64,000 nucleotides of DNA from Anopheles merus (taxonomy: Eukaryota > Arthropoda > Insecta > Diptera > Culicidae), in contig NC_054082.1 in the NCBI RefSeq assembly GCF_017562075.2, forward strand, positions 9,935,050-9,999,049, written 5' to 3'. The notes below the pieces were generated by a model. That model had not been told where the DNA came from and did not search any database. It saw only the letters and a list, made by a program, of their open reading frames with translations. The translations under genes were made by a program, and so were the position numbers. Below are positions 42,068 to 53,894 of the stretch, piece by piece (position 1 is the stretch's first letter; every line of letters begins with the position of its first letter).

Positions 42068-44650
42068 GTGGGACGAATCCTAAGGGTCGCCGTGTGTATC
42101 AGCACACCGTAAGACTAATGGGACACATTACTAAGGCAATGTTAGGCTGTAAGGTAGGAGGGGAATTCCTTTGCGCGAGTATATGTGAATGATTTGTGTG
42201 TGTGTGCGGATGCGAATGATTGCGAATGGTTGCACGAGTGATATGAGCGTTTCTTGTAGGGCTAAGCATATAATTCTACTCCCTCGACATGAGCGGCCTA
42301 GAGGTTCCTAACCAGCATGGGGGGGGGAAGAGTAGCGTGTGTGTCAAACGAAACCGAACCGGGGTCGGAATCGGTGAATGTGAAAAGCCAACAAAAATCC
42401 GCGGGGAAAAAGAAGAGGAACTTTTGTTTTGTTTTTTAAGTTGTTTTAGTCACTGTAAGAAATACTGAAGCGACACAGTTCGGATCGAAAGATCGAGCGT
42501 AAGAATGGAAATAAAAAGTGGCACCACCACCCACACGGTGCGGAACATTGACCGCCTGCATTGAGGTTAGGGTCGCGGCCGGTAAAGTCCACCCGTTATT
42601 CTGCACCGAGCTGTGCCACTAGTTGTGTTTTAGGGATAGAGTAGACGAGTTAGCAATACCCTTAGTAGCGCAATAGTTAAACCCCGATCTTCACCCAACA
42701 CCCCCGTTCCCTCCCTCTTCCCGCGGGGTGCCGGGTTGAAGCTTCTTTGAGGCCAAAGTTTTTAGTACACCACACATGCACCCACAAACCTACACACTCC
42801 CTGTCAGGACGATACTGCAGATGAAGTAGAGCGAGCGAACTGAATGGTTATGCGTGTGTGTGTGTGTTTTTGTTGTGTTTGCGTTAAATTTTCTTGTTAC
42901 GAACGAATCCAACCCGATCCTCGAAGCCTCGGAGTGCGTTTTCTTGCGGAAGAAGAACACGTGTTGTGCTAAGTAGGCGTTCGCTGTTGCGCTGCGTTTT
43001 CGTGCGTTCCACGCGACACAGTTGATCGCTCTAAAAGGCCAGTAAATTAATAGGAAGCGAGTGAGTGTGTACGAGACGCGAAAAGAGAGAGAGAGAGAGA
43101 GAGAGAGGAATAATATAGAGCAATAATAAAATTAAATCCAAATAACAGTCTATCAGTGTCGATAGGAAAACAGCAAAAAAACACCCCAAAGGAGGGCAAA
43201 AACAAAACCACTCATGCTTGGAAAGTTGATGATGAGATGTGGTAGCTGAGCATAAGCATAAGTTCACACATTACGATAGAGGAGAAGCAAACGCATAAAA
43301 ATGCGCATCATGAAAGGGAGAGAGAGAGAGCGAATGTTTTGGCGCATGAACGCAAAAGTCAATACGCATTTTCGCATCGGGCGCGTCGCAAGTGTGCGCG
43401 CGCGTGCACGACTGGGAAGCCATTGTGATGTATGTTTCTTGTTGTTTTTTTTTGTTTTGTTACGTTTAAAAAACAAATGGAGGAGGTGAGAGCAGGTAGC
43501 GAGATGTTTCAAAGTTCCGTCAAGACGCTGTTGTACTGCGCAAGGGGGAAACGGGATGAGTTTAGTTATATGCGCAAGCACGTTGCTGCACGTGGCTGCA
43601 AGTGGAGCAGCAGAGAAACGGTAATGCATCAACAAAATGTATTTAATAGGGGGGGGGGGGGGAGAAAAGGGAAGAAGCGAATATAAAACACACACACAAA
43701 TAGATACCATAAACACAAACCAACCATGATAGTAAGAATACAGTAGAGCGGTACGAATAATAACTAAAACAATGAAACATATGTAACGAAAACACCGTAA
43801 CACACGAGAAGGACATGAAGCAAAAGAAGAAAAAAAACAAAAAAGGTAATACAAAACGTGCTAATCTTTCATCCACTTATGTAGATAACTCTCTGCTTTT
43901 TTTAATGTTCTTTTTGTTGTAAAATTGTACACTGTTTCTTTCACTTCCTAATGCCAGACTGTTGTTTCGGTACTTGTCTACTGTCCTTCTCGCTTTTGCC
44001 CTTAAATCGATGGAAGTAAGAATTGAACCTTTTGGAGTGGGTGATTGCAGCAGACTGCTTGCAGAAATTGAAGGTTAACAAAGATGCCAAAAATAGTTAA
44101 AGTACCGTGGGCCGCATAATACGTTGCAATTTGGTGGCCATTGCCACTGCCGGAAACGCCAACATGGGAAAAGAGAGAAAGAACAAAACGCTCCATCGAA
44201 AGGGAGGGTGGGCCGATATCGATTACTGGCCAATCATGCTCTTTGCCCAGCTCTTTGATTAAGTTTGATTTGTTTTACTGTTGCCCTTCTCTCTCTCTCT
44301 CTTTGTCTCTCCCTTCCTTATTATTTCGCCCTTGTGGCCCTTCTCATCTGGCGTGGCTCAACATTCACACCCCGAGAGAAGAGAATCGTCGGAAATTGCA
44401 ACGAAAATTTGCCTAACATCAAAAATCAATGACCATAATGGGTACACGCATGGGAAAGTGAATGGCGTGCCGGTCCCGTTAGCACGGATTTCTGGTGCGC
44501 AAAACATTACACATTAAGCGCAATCTGTTGGATTAGGAAGCAGCATCATTCCACACTTTTTCTTTTGTAGGGTTTTTTTTTGGTGGCTATTTCACAATGC
44601 GCCAAGTGTACATTTTGTAAAAATAAAACCGTTCTGTTTGATGTGGTTGC
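42068..44650 (+). other. Probable long 3' UTR of the FAM20C-like gene
   Basis: After the second stop the sequence loses the strong GC3 bias and becomes A-rich with CA/GA runs and no convincing coding frame. AATAAA hexamers occur at 42510-42515, 43125-43130 and 44622-44627. The last is followed within about 20-80 bases by a strongly GT-rich stretch (about 44645-44712), the arrangement expected of a strong cleavage site, so I place the main 3' end near 44,650. A (GA)n run lies at 43084-43107 and a G tract at about 43651-43662. The 3' end is inferred, and earlier sites may also be used. Confidence 0.4.
44622..44627 (+). terminator. Polyadenylation signal AATAAA with GT-rich downstream element
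   Basis: A canonical AATAAA is followed by TTCTGTTTGATGTGG and then a long TG-rich run reaching about 44712. This is the best-formed cleavage and polyadenylation context downstream of the kinase gene; weaker candidates are at 42510 and 43125. Confidence 0.4.
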
Positions 44651-47600
44651 CCATTTTTCCATTGAGGCGTGTGTGCTTTGAGTGTGTGTATGTGTGTATG
44701 TGTGTCTTTGTATATAGAGCCGTCCGCTCCCCGTGTCTGTTATCCACTTAAATCGTTAATAACGTCTACTTCCTTCCTGCCCCGTTGGTACATGTGAGAC
44801 GATCCCTCGTTATGTGGACTTCGTTTTATTGCCTCTCTCTCTCTCTCTCTCCCCTTCTCTCTGTGTGTGTAATCGGGTTTGTTTTGTTGTCTGTTACAAT
44901 TACTGCCACTATCCAGCACACAATGTTCGCAATTTTGTCAATGTTAAACCAGCGTGTCAAAAGTTAAAGCCAGATGCAAAACGATTGCTATTTCAAAAAA
45001 AAGAGAACAAAAGGCTTGGTGGGTGTCCGTTTGTACGTTTTATCCCTTACTGCTAACTATGTGAAGAAAGAAAGAAGGAAAATCTGATATAAAATATCTC
45101 ACTTCCATTCTGCGTCATGAACGACATTTTGTCATCACCATGCGGTCGTCAGGAGGTGTAAGCGTGATTGTTGTGTAGTAGAGATATTACTGTGACCTTT
45201 TTCTTTTCGTTTTTCGTTTCTAAGCATTAAAAATGAGCAGAAGAAAAATTAAAAAAAAAGTTAGGAGAAGAGAGACAACAAAATGGGAGTAAAAATAAAA
45301 GTCTGTTACTACTGTTTAGCTAAAACCTATTGAAGTGGGAATGGTAGTAGTCGGTTGTAATGGTCGGAAGGGAGAGGCAAGCGCAAACGTACCGAAGGTA
45401 TAATAAATAAATAAATAAATAAACAAATACACAAATAACTGATCAGCTGTGGTATCGATTATGAGCTAATGATATAACATACCTAAATATATATATATAG
45501 ATATACATATAAATAGTACGAAATGGAAACACGAACACGAATAAACTATTGAAATTTGACAGCCAAAAACGAGGTACAATTCTAGCGGGTGAGCGAGTGT
45601 GTAATGTTGATCCGAAAAATTGGCGTACTGATAATTGAGTACCTGGTGAGTTTTTAAGCAATGCTAGAACCTTTATACCTTGAGTTGACTGAACTGTGTA
45701 ACTTTGACAGGTAAATATATGATTAGCAGGTTTGGCGGTGTACAACAAAATGTACCTTGAAACTCACTCCGTTGGACATCGTAACGACCTTCCAGATGTA
45801 AGTTGAAAACCAAAGAATGTGTTCTTTGCGCTGCCAAAACCAAACAAAAGGGCGTGTGTATCTAAGCCAAGACATTTCTTGCCCTAAAGACAGCTTCAAT
45901 GAAAAGCCCCTTCATGGCGAGGTGAATCATAACACTGAATGTTGCAACGTGTCGTGTCCTCGCTCGCTCGTCCCAGGGACAGTCTTTCCTTCTCATGCTG
46001 TGCTGTGTTCCCCCGTGCCATCTAACCACCAAATGACTGACCTCCTGCTACCCGTGGTGACATTTCAAAGTTTGAAGCTAGAAGTTCTTATCAGAACCGT
46101 CTAGTTAATGGCACACGAGAATTAGGGTGGGTTGGCAGCAAGTGGGAAAACTTTCGCTAATGAAATCATTTTATCAACTGTCCGTCCGAACCGAACGAAC
46201 GTTGCCGCTCAACTGTGCCAGTGGTTTTTACTTGTGGAAAGTGTTCAGCTTTTGCCCAGGTTGCAAGATACACACCGAGCTCACCCGACCTGGCCAGCTG
46301 GCTACCATTTGCTTGGGTGGGTTGATATTTTGCAAAGAATTCTGGCGAAGCAAGTCGGAAATCATTCCACCGCACCGATTCGCTTTCTGGCAAATTGTTT
46401 GCCACTGGCCAATTTCGTAACACCTGGGTTGGGAAGAGTTTCAGCAGAGCTCTGAGCGGGTACGAGCTGACATACTTTTGCACCAATCCGGGGGGGAAGC
46501 AGGAGTTCGCGAGGTTCTGCACTATTCCGCCGTGTGCTAATAATCATCGTATTTACATTTTTGTCACCCAAGCAAGCATGCGGAAAGATAACGGAAATTG
46601 GCACTGGCCAGGGTTTGGCCAGGGAGCGCGGAAAAGAAACGTTGTTTCGCTCGTTTTACGGGCGAATTGTTGTGAGAAGTGGGATTATGTTGAATCAACT
46701 TTCAGCACCGAACAAAGCCTGGTTTACAAGCTGGATTTATTATTGTTTTTTATTCAATGGAAATCTTTGGTCTTTCTGCAGCTTGGGGAGGGTGTAGATG
46801 TAACTCTGGGACTGGTGAATGCATTGCAATCACCAAGCAAGTACAACGCAAGTGTTAATTATTTCTCTAAAATCATCTACGCTCTTTTCTGGCTGAAATG
46901 AACCTTAAAGCACTAATTTTTTTACATAACAGCTTGATAAATCTTTCGTGACTCAATTGTAAAAACCACCCCCCCTCAGCAAGTATCATCCAGCTTGCAG
47001 CTCAACGAATCCGCCATATCACACGCGAACCTAGCGCAATTGCGTAAGCTTCCAGTTTTTCTTTTCTGCTGGACAATGGGCCACTTACTCTACAACAACA
47101 ACAACAAAACCCGACTGGGAAAAGCACTTTTTTAGACCACCGTGAGACATGGGCTTTACTCCTCCACGCAGCCTTCTTATCAGCGTTGCATCTTGACGCG
47201 AGTCTCAATGCTGGCCGATCTCGAAAGAAGGGAAAACAATGCCGCGGCGTTACGTCTTCGCTTCCCACCCGGCACCCGACCAGTCATCGCTGCAGTTCGG
47301 CTTCAAACCAGTGCACCAGTTGGCGTTTGAAGCGCACAGTGATGCAACAGAAACAACACCACTCGAACGGCCTTGGAATGGTGATGCTGCGGGGTCCGTG
47401 AAGGGATTGGTGACTGTCCGGCATCATCCGTGCATCAATCAATGTTCTTGCTACTATCTAATTAACAACAACCCCTTGGCCCGAACAATAATCCAGCACC
47501 AGTGGGCTCTCCCTTTCTTTCTCTCTCTCTCTTGTCAAACAATCAATCCGAAGTGCATTTCCGTCGGGACCGCTTCTACGAAATGGTTCGCATTCTTGCC

Positions 47601-49945
47601 CGGTTTGGGGGTTCTTGCTTCGCTATCATCATCCCCTAAGTGACAAACAGCGCGAATCCAACTTTGGAGCGAAACTTTTGCATCAAACTTTCTCATCACT
47701 ACGGGATAATGAGAGCAACTCTTTTTTTTTTTTTTTGGGCTGTTGTCTGTCCGTTTCGATGCATTTCAATTCCAGTGCATACCATTGAGGGATCAGTAAT
47801 TTATCGTCGTACTTATTTAGTTGCATTGCAGAGGAATTGTTGTCAAAGTTCTTTCGGTGCTAATTAGCTCTTCGAGCTTTATTTGCTGAGAGACGGGAGC
47901 GGTTATTTGCATTCCAGATGATCCAATTTATTGAAAAAAGTTATTCATCCAGATTCAACAGTTTTAAAGTTTTCCTAAAATGTGTAAAAAGTTGGCTTAC
48001 TTGTATCATTTCAACACTTTTCCCCCATCAAGCCCAACCGGTTCACTTGCAAGCGCTACGCGTAACGTCGGTAAAGCAAAAATTCACGTACTGCGCATTG
48101 CATACATTTTGGCGTAAATGGTTGCGGTGTGGTAAATGCACTATGCGTTGGGTTGAGGACAAGTGGAGTGAAAGATTATTATTTGATACCTTTTTGACTT
48201 TGAGCCACCTTTCGCTAACTGACCCGACCTGACTGATCACAACAAATTGTCCACAATTGAGTCATCCTGCTGACGCAAACCATCACCACCGTGCCGCGCC
48301 GCCATTTGAGAGTCTCAGCAAATTATGAAAATTTATTACATTCCAACCGCTGCAACGGAAAGGGGCAGGAAGCCCTACCTGGCGCGCTATCGAATAAGCT
48401 CGAAACTGAGCGAAGCGAAGCAAGGACAGCACTTTCCTGCACAAATGATGGTTAAAACTTTAGCCTAGCCACGAGCTCGCTCCGCTAACTCGCGCACTTA
48501 AGTACCAAAGAAGTGCCCACCCCGTACTCCAAGTGGCTGAAGAAGATGACGCACGATCGCGGCGGCCCCTAGAAGAAGGTAGACAGCTTTCTCAGTGCTT
48601 TATGGACTTTCGAATAAAAATATCATAAATCTTCACGAACGCTGATCAAATTACAAAACTTCCTACCTAATCAATTTGCACTGGCTTCAGCCGTTTTGCA
48701 GCAGCACTACGCTATGGAGGAGCTATGTGTGACAAAGGGGCGCATCGTGGTCGCATAAAAACGGCCGCGGAAATTGCTCTCCCTGCCGATGGACAGTGGC
48801 ATCCGTTGTCGCGCATGTCGTGCCACTACCAGCGCTCTATCTCGTCTACTGTTTTTGCTTTCGACAAAACTTTCGAACGAACTTTCCACGATTCATAAAA
48901 AGTGTGCATCTCTCCAGTCAGTGCAAGTGCCTTCATTCTCTTTCTCTCAACATCTTTAAATGCGTGTGTGTATATTAAAAAACAAACATTTCCGTCCCGT
49001 GCAACGCACAACTTTCACCACGGGGAGTCGTCATAAACTGCGCCACTGTAAGGCCAAAAACTTTTGGACCATAACACTACGTAGCCACACCCAACTTTGA
49101 GCCATTAAAAGTGCGTCTTTGGCGAGGAAAGTTTATCCTAGCTACTAGAAGGATCGTCAACACAACGGTTACACGCACAAACAGTCGAATCACACGTACG
49201 AGGGGGGGGGGGGAATCCGTAAGGATCCGTTTCACCGACACCGCGTTCCCAGAACGTGCCAAGATGATGGAAACGATGCTCAACCCAGCAAAAGTTCGAC
49301 TGTATCTAATTATTGAGACCTCATTCATTTACCCCATTCGGGGGCCGGAGAACGCAAGAACGCAACAAGGACGGAAAGGACGATAATTATGACAACGCTA
49401 GGGCAAGATTTATGATACACCCGTCATGTTTATGATAAGTGCCTGTTGCCCGGTTCCCGGAGGGACCTCTTTCACCCTGGCTATACGGTCGGATATCATA
49501 GTCGGGAAGAAGGTGTTTGCAATCGGTTATTAAAATATCATAGTCTCGGTGGTCGTAAGCCCACCTTCTTCCGTCTTTTCAGCAGAATGCTGAACTAGCT
49601 CTCTCGCCTGTTGGTCTGCTTCGTGCTGAAAGTCATTTACATAATTGACTAAACGGTTTGCATTGGACTGAGCGAGCTGCCTGTTGGATGAATCGAATAA
49701 TTTGCTTCTTCCCTCTATTTAGTGGGCATGACTGCTCTCTTCCGGTTACGATTATGCTGATGATCACGATAACCATACGCAGTTTAGTGAGCAATTAGGA
49801 CTCGTCGTATTTTAAATCGACGTCCTACTATAATCCTATTCGAATATGGACACGAATAAACATACAAAACAACAGCAACAGATTTATGCGTATCACATTT
49901 CATTGCTATCAATGGACATCTCCCGTCTTGAGTAAACCGATCCTG
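44651..49945. other. No gene recognised; intergenic between kinase and lectin array
   Basis: A/T-rich with (AATA)n near 45400-45424 and TA runs near 45488-45512. A 168-codon plus-strand frame at 46395-46901 has no recognisable domain. A second AATAAA (about 45295) could mark an alternative 3' end of the kinase transcript. Confidence 0.55.
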
Positions 49946-50512
49946 CTAAGACGCACTCGAACTAGTGGACTTGAACGCACAGATGTATCCATCCAACCTG
50001 TACAGACAATTTTGATCGTCCCATTTGCCACGGTTGTAGCCGTCCGCGACGCCCACGGTCAAGCAGTCCTGCGAGCCACCACCATTGTCGGGCTGCCCGG
50101 GGAAGAAGTTCGTGTAGCCACCGTTACCGATCGGCTTGTTCGAATGGATCCACATCCAGCGGCCCTTGCGGCCCAGGTCCGTGCCGCCGAAAAAGAATAC
50201 GGCCCGCGGATCTCGCGCCTTGGCCATGGCTTTCTCGACCCGCGCCTGTTCCTGGGGCGATTCGATCGAAGCCAGATGGCCTCCCTTAATGTTACAGTCT
50301 TGCCAGGCTTCGAAGAACGTGGACGGTTGCAGAATAGCCACATACTTGTACTTTGCATCGGTAGCACCTGAGAGAGAAAGAACGTTAATAACGGTCACAC
50401 ACACACACTTTGTTTGGCAAGTTCGTTCTTTAGAATCACCGGACTTACCTTCGATGCCACTTAACGCCACAAACGCTACGAACAACGCCGTCGCCAGGAG
50501 CTGGGCTGCCAT
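49946..50512 (-). CDS. Secreted C-type lectin 1 (QPD, galactose-type motif), 161 aa, two exons
   Basis: This is a short secreted protein with a single C-type lectin domain. Such proteins bind sugars with Ca2+ and in mosquitoes act in pathogen recognition and melanisation control (family knowledge). Exon 1 is 50512-50449 (64 bases) and exon 2 is 50367-49946. The 81-base intron has GTAAGT and CTCTCAG borders and is phase 1, joining ...GIE-G-ATDAK. Residues 1-22 form a hydrophobic signal peptide. The lectin domain spans about residues 28-153: FFEAWQDC with Cys46, GGHLASIES, GRWMWI at 90-95, QPD at 113-115, Cys123, WDD at 137-139, Cys142 and Cys151. Expected disulfides are 46-151 and 123-142. QPD in place of EPN predicts galactose rather than mannose preference. 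A Ser-rich tail ends the protein. Reading straight through the intron also stays open, which gives a misleading 188-residue frame. Confidence 0.92.
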   Translation of the reverse strand: MAAQLLATALFVAFVALSGIEGKSGDSKERTCQTKCVCVTVINVLSLSGATDAKYKYVAILQPSTFFEAWQDCNIKGGHLASIESPQEQARVEKAMAKARDPRAVFFFGGTDLGRKGRWMWIHSNKPIGNGGYTNFFPGQPDNGGGSQDCLTVGVADGYNRGKWDDQNCLYRLDGYICAFKSTSSSAS

Positions 50513-50579
50513 CGTTGGACGAATGGACGTTCACCGCTGGTATGTAAAGCTGTGATTCAGGCTGACGTTTGAAGAGTTA

Positions 50580-50585
50580 TTTATA
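50580..50585 (-). promoter_or_regulatory. TATA box of C-type lectin 1
   Basis: On the minus strand TATAAATAA begins at 50585. An initiator-like TCACA lies at 50555-50551, with its central A about 32 bases downstream, and the ATG follows at 50512, giving a leader of about 40 bases. The same arrangement precedes lectin 2. Confidence 0.6.
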
Positions 50586-51668
50586 CTACTACACATTAGC
50601 AGCGGGTGTAAATCTCTACTACCATACGAGAATTTTCTATTTACGCAGATGCTAAGTCATATGGCAATATTACAACCGCTTCAATGTGGGTTTTTCTTTC
50701 AAGTATTGGTAGGGGAGATATTTTACAGTTCACTAGACAAGTTCAACGGAAGACATACACCGCAAATCTACGAAGATATACACGATGGAGCGATAAAGAG
50801 AGAGAAAGACAAATAGAAGGATATAGAGAGAAACGCGACAGCGTGGTTGATATCCAAACACGTACAGCTTCTGCAGAAAACCGACAAGCTGCTGTTTAAA
50901 TTAAAAACGCTGTTCAATATTCAGTGGAAGATTTCTAAATTAATCGCAAGCACCGTCATGGGTTCTTGCACTCGCAGCTGTTTAAAGCAAAATGTAAAAC
51001 CTTATCTTTGCACAGAACATCTTAGAATGCAGGGTTTGCGATCTGAATGTGTTTATTAGTGCACGCCCAGGCATGTCAAATTTCGTGTACACTTCTAATG
51101 GATTCTACCAAGACCAGAGATTCTTTTCTATTTAGATTCGAATATCGCTACGTAATGGATTCACCGTTGAGCAGTTGAGCAGTGTCTCATTCGCAGTGTT
51201 TCGCTTGTAGCTTCTCCTGGCTACTGATTTTCTCACCTTTTTCTTTCTCGTGACACGTCCTCTCTCGTGTGATTTGTTTATTTTAATGAGTCACTCTTGT
51301 TTATAGTGTGAATTCTTCATCCGGCATAGGTCAGTTTGATTTGACAAATTGACGTTCAGTAAACATCATGTGAAACTTGTAGATTCCATACTGAATACAG
51401 TAGTTTTGTTCTGTATATGTATTGAATTTCATCAATATGCTTTTCCGGAAGTCAGGCATGATTAAGATATTTTATAAATTTTGAAAAAAATATAAGGATT
51501 CATTAAATAATCATTTTGGGGTCAATATTTGAGAATACATGTACCGGTTTCAACAACGACGGAGTTAGTTACATTCCAACTTTTGGAACCTTCCAGCATA
51601 GACTGATTATCCCGAGTGAAGAGTGAAAATCAGTCTAAGGAGCCTGTGAAGATCAGTCTCGATACTTC
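50586..51668. other. Upstream region of lectin 1, no gene recognised
   Basis: AT-rich spacer between lectin 1 and the hAT MITE. No lectin-like remnant is seen in any frame. It probably carries the cis-regulatory sequence of lectin 1. Confidence 0.5.
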
Positions 51669-51676
51669 TGCTAGAT

Positions 51677-51888
51677 CAGTGGTTTTCAATCTTTTTGTAG
51701 CTTTCCCCCCCATGTAGAGTGCATCTAGGATTTCATTCCCCCACACACAAGTGCATGAGTGGAAGGAGAGCGTGGCAACTGATGGTATTTAGCGTAATTT
51801 TGATTAAAAATCTCCTCATCTCCCACCCCTCTCCACCATAATTCAAAATTCCCACCTTGGGAGAGTTCCCCACCGGTTGAAACCACTG
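51677..51888. mobile_element. hAT-type MITE between lectin genes 1 and 2
   Basis: A 212-bp non-coding element. The left end reads CAGTGGTTTTCAA and the right end, read inward on the other strand, CAGTGGTTTCAACC; these hAT-like terminal repeats differ by a one-base gap. The 8 bases outside are TGCTAGAT on the left (51669-51676) and TGCTACAT on the right (51889-51896), an 8-bp target duplication with one mismatch, the length made by hAT transposases. No coding capacity; it would have been mobilised in trans. Confidence 0.75.
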
Positions 51889-51989
51889 TGCTACATGTTA
51901 CCGATGCGTAAGTGTAGTGCGCATTGCATATCTTTAGGGCGTTCAAATCAAAATCTGCGATACACACACTCATTTGATAGAGGGAAAGA

Positions 51990-51995
51990 TTTATT
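51990..51995 (-). terminator. Polyadenylation signal of C-type lectin 2
   Basis: AATAAA on the minus strand lies about 85 bases past the stop codon at 52079; a second one is at 52012-52007. Either gives a short 3' UTR typical of small secreted insect proteins. Confidence 0.45.
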
Positions 51996-52078
51996 GGATT
52001 TAATTGTTTATTATTTTCATTTTTTCAACAACCAGCCTATATTTAGTTACCGCATCTTATTGCAAAGCGTAAAACAGC

Positions 52079-52629
52079 TCATGCACGGAAAGCGCAAATG
52101 TATCCATCGAGCTTCTTAAAGCACTCCGTGTCATCCCATTTGCCGCGGCTGTATCCTTGCCAGTTTCCGATCGACAGACAATCCTGGTCACCACCAAGGT
52201 TGTTGGGCTCTCCGGGGTAGAAGTTGGTGTAAGTGCCGTCCTCGAGCGCTTGGTTCAGACCGATCCACATCCAGCGGCCCCTACGACCCAGGTCAGTACC
52301 ACCGATGAAGTACACAGCCGTTGGGTTGCGCGTTTTGGACATAGCTTCTTCTACGAGGAGCTGCTCCTGGCGCGACTCAATCGAAGCCAAATGACCATTC
52401 TTGCTGTGACATTCTTGCCACGCCTCGAAGAACGTGGAAGGCTGGAGAACAGCCAGATACTTAGTCCTTGGTACCGTTGCGGCTGTTCACAAAAATGAGA
52501 AATTCAATAGAGGAAAATCAATGAATTGCCAAAAATGCAATTCGATTTTTTTTCTCTAAACTTACCCTCGATACCATTGATGGCGAAGAATGCCACGCAC
52601 ACCGTCAGAAGAATTAACTTGACTGCCAT
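52079..52629 (-). CDS. Secreted C-type lectin 2 (EPN, mannose-type motif), 155 aa, two exons
   Basis: Paralogue of the neighbouring lectin, alignable without gaps from about residue 28 to 153. Exon 1 is 52629-52566 (64 bases) and exon 2 is 52482-52079. The 83-base intron has GTAAGT and GAACAG borders and is phase 1, joining ...NGIE-A-ATVPR. A hydrophobic signal peptide occupies residues 1 to about 21. Domain landmarks are FFEAWQEC with Cys46, NGHLASIES, GRWMWIGLN, EPN at 113-115, Cys123, WDD at 137-139, Cys142 and Cys151, giving both canonical disulfides. EPN predicts mannose-type binding; the usual WND Ca2+ motif is WDD here. The protein stops three residues after the last Cys-Ala-Phe core, so there is no tail. 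Probable role: secreted haemolymph pattern-recognition lectin. Confidence 0.93.
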
Positions 52630-52689
52630 GGTTAGGTCTGAGCTAGAGCACTGAGCTATCTGTGATGAGCAACGGATTCTCGCTCATTT

Positions 52690-52695
52690 TTTATA
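52690..52695 (-). promoter_or_regulatory. TATA box of C-type lectin 2
   Basis: Minus-strand TATAAAAAA begins at 52695. TCACA at 52665-52661 places an initiator-like A about 32 bases downstream, as in lectin 1; a TCAGT at 52654-52650 is an alternative start. The ATG is at 52629. Confidence 0.6.
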
Positions 52696-53838
52696 CTCAG
52701 TCCCAGCATACAGGAAGTAAGATCTTTCGCTTACACAGGTGGTGCACCATATGCGTAGAATAATTGTATGGAATCTTGCTGATCACCAGTTTCTACGTCC
52801 CAAAGTGTTTAATTCGTAATTCACAGAAGCTGTAACGGTCATCCCGAATGCTTAAAATCATTGTAAAAGATCGCTAGCTGGTCTAATTACGTTCGATCTA
52901 AAACTCTAAAACTCTAAAGAGTCTAAAACTCTTCAAATGAGAACACCAAGTTCGATTATTCTGGAACTGCCACGTGTTCGCTATCTGCTCCGGAACGATT
53001 TTTTCACGAAAGCAGCATCGACACAACATGCACCACCTGAGTCAATAAATGCTCTTTGCAATGCGCCAGGAGGCAGTATATGTAAAGAGCCCGATCATAA
53101 TTTTGCAGACCAGTGCTTTGCTGAGACCTAGCCATGTCTGCTAAGCTATCTTGCCCATACAAATGACAGTAACCACGGCAGCTAAGCTTTCGTTTGCTAT
53201 GTTTGATAGCAGTGCTAAGGCTTAACAGATCCACGTAGTTATACATGTGGTGAATCTGGTTTAGATGAATCTTTAAAGGACGATGCTTCCGATCTGTAAA
53301 GCTTCACACTATTTGTTGGTGACAATATTGTCTGCCAAATGGCTTTGTGGCCACTGGGTGGTTGGCAAAAGGCTATGCTATGAAGAGCACAAACAAGGTC
53401 GTGGGATAATTATGAACACAACAAATTTCCTCAAAATCTTATTGCCAAATCATATGTTGTTGGAAAATAATTGGGGTAAATATATTGTTTTTAGAAGAAT
53501 CCCATACATGTCGTCATTTTAAACTGGTTTTGATAGTTTTTCTTAAATACATAACATTTGATACATTGTGGCTCGGGACTACTATAACAGTAATTATATG
53601 GAATATTCAAGATACAAAATAGAAAGAAACAAATTTTAATTTAGTAAAAGTCGTTTTAGGAAAAGAAATATAAATAATATTAAGATTTGAATTTCTCTCA
53701 TTTTGCATAAACTGGTTTCATTTTGTCCCTCTATTCCCTCAATTACGTTGCCTAACTGTCTAAATGTTATGACCGACACAGTGGGAAAAACGTTAGTAAT
53801 AGTTTATACTTCATACAACATTGCAAATCCAATGACCA
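52696..53838. other. Spacer between lectins 2 and 3, no gene recognised
   Basis: AT-rich. It contains a short tandem array of CTAAAACT-like units at about 52897-52932 and no lectin remnant. Confidence 0.5.
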
Positions 53839-53844
53839 TTTATT
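53839..53844 (-). terminator. Polyadenylation signal of C-type lectin 3
   Basis: AATAAA on the minus strand about 51 bases beyond the stop codon at 53895, giving a short 3' UTR. Confidence 0.45.
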
Positions 53845-53894
53845 CGTTTTCAATACAACCATTTCCCGACCAATCCAATCTTTAACTCGTTGCA

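Noticed and set aside
46395..46901. 168-codon plus-strand frame between kinase and lectins
   Set aside because: No recognisable domain or signal, and similar-length overlapping frames exist on both strands.
48477..48615. Possible small exon ending at a GTAGAC donor
   Set aside because: A short open stretch without ATG, recognisable peptide or good acceptor; not enough support.
49946..50512. Reading lectin 1 as one uninterrupted 188-residue protein
   Set aside because: The extra 27 residues fall exactly between consensus GTAAGT and CAG splice sites, and the sister genes have an intron at the same position and phase.
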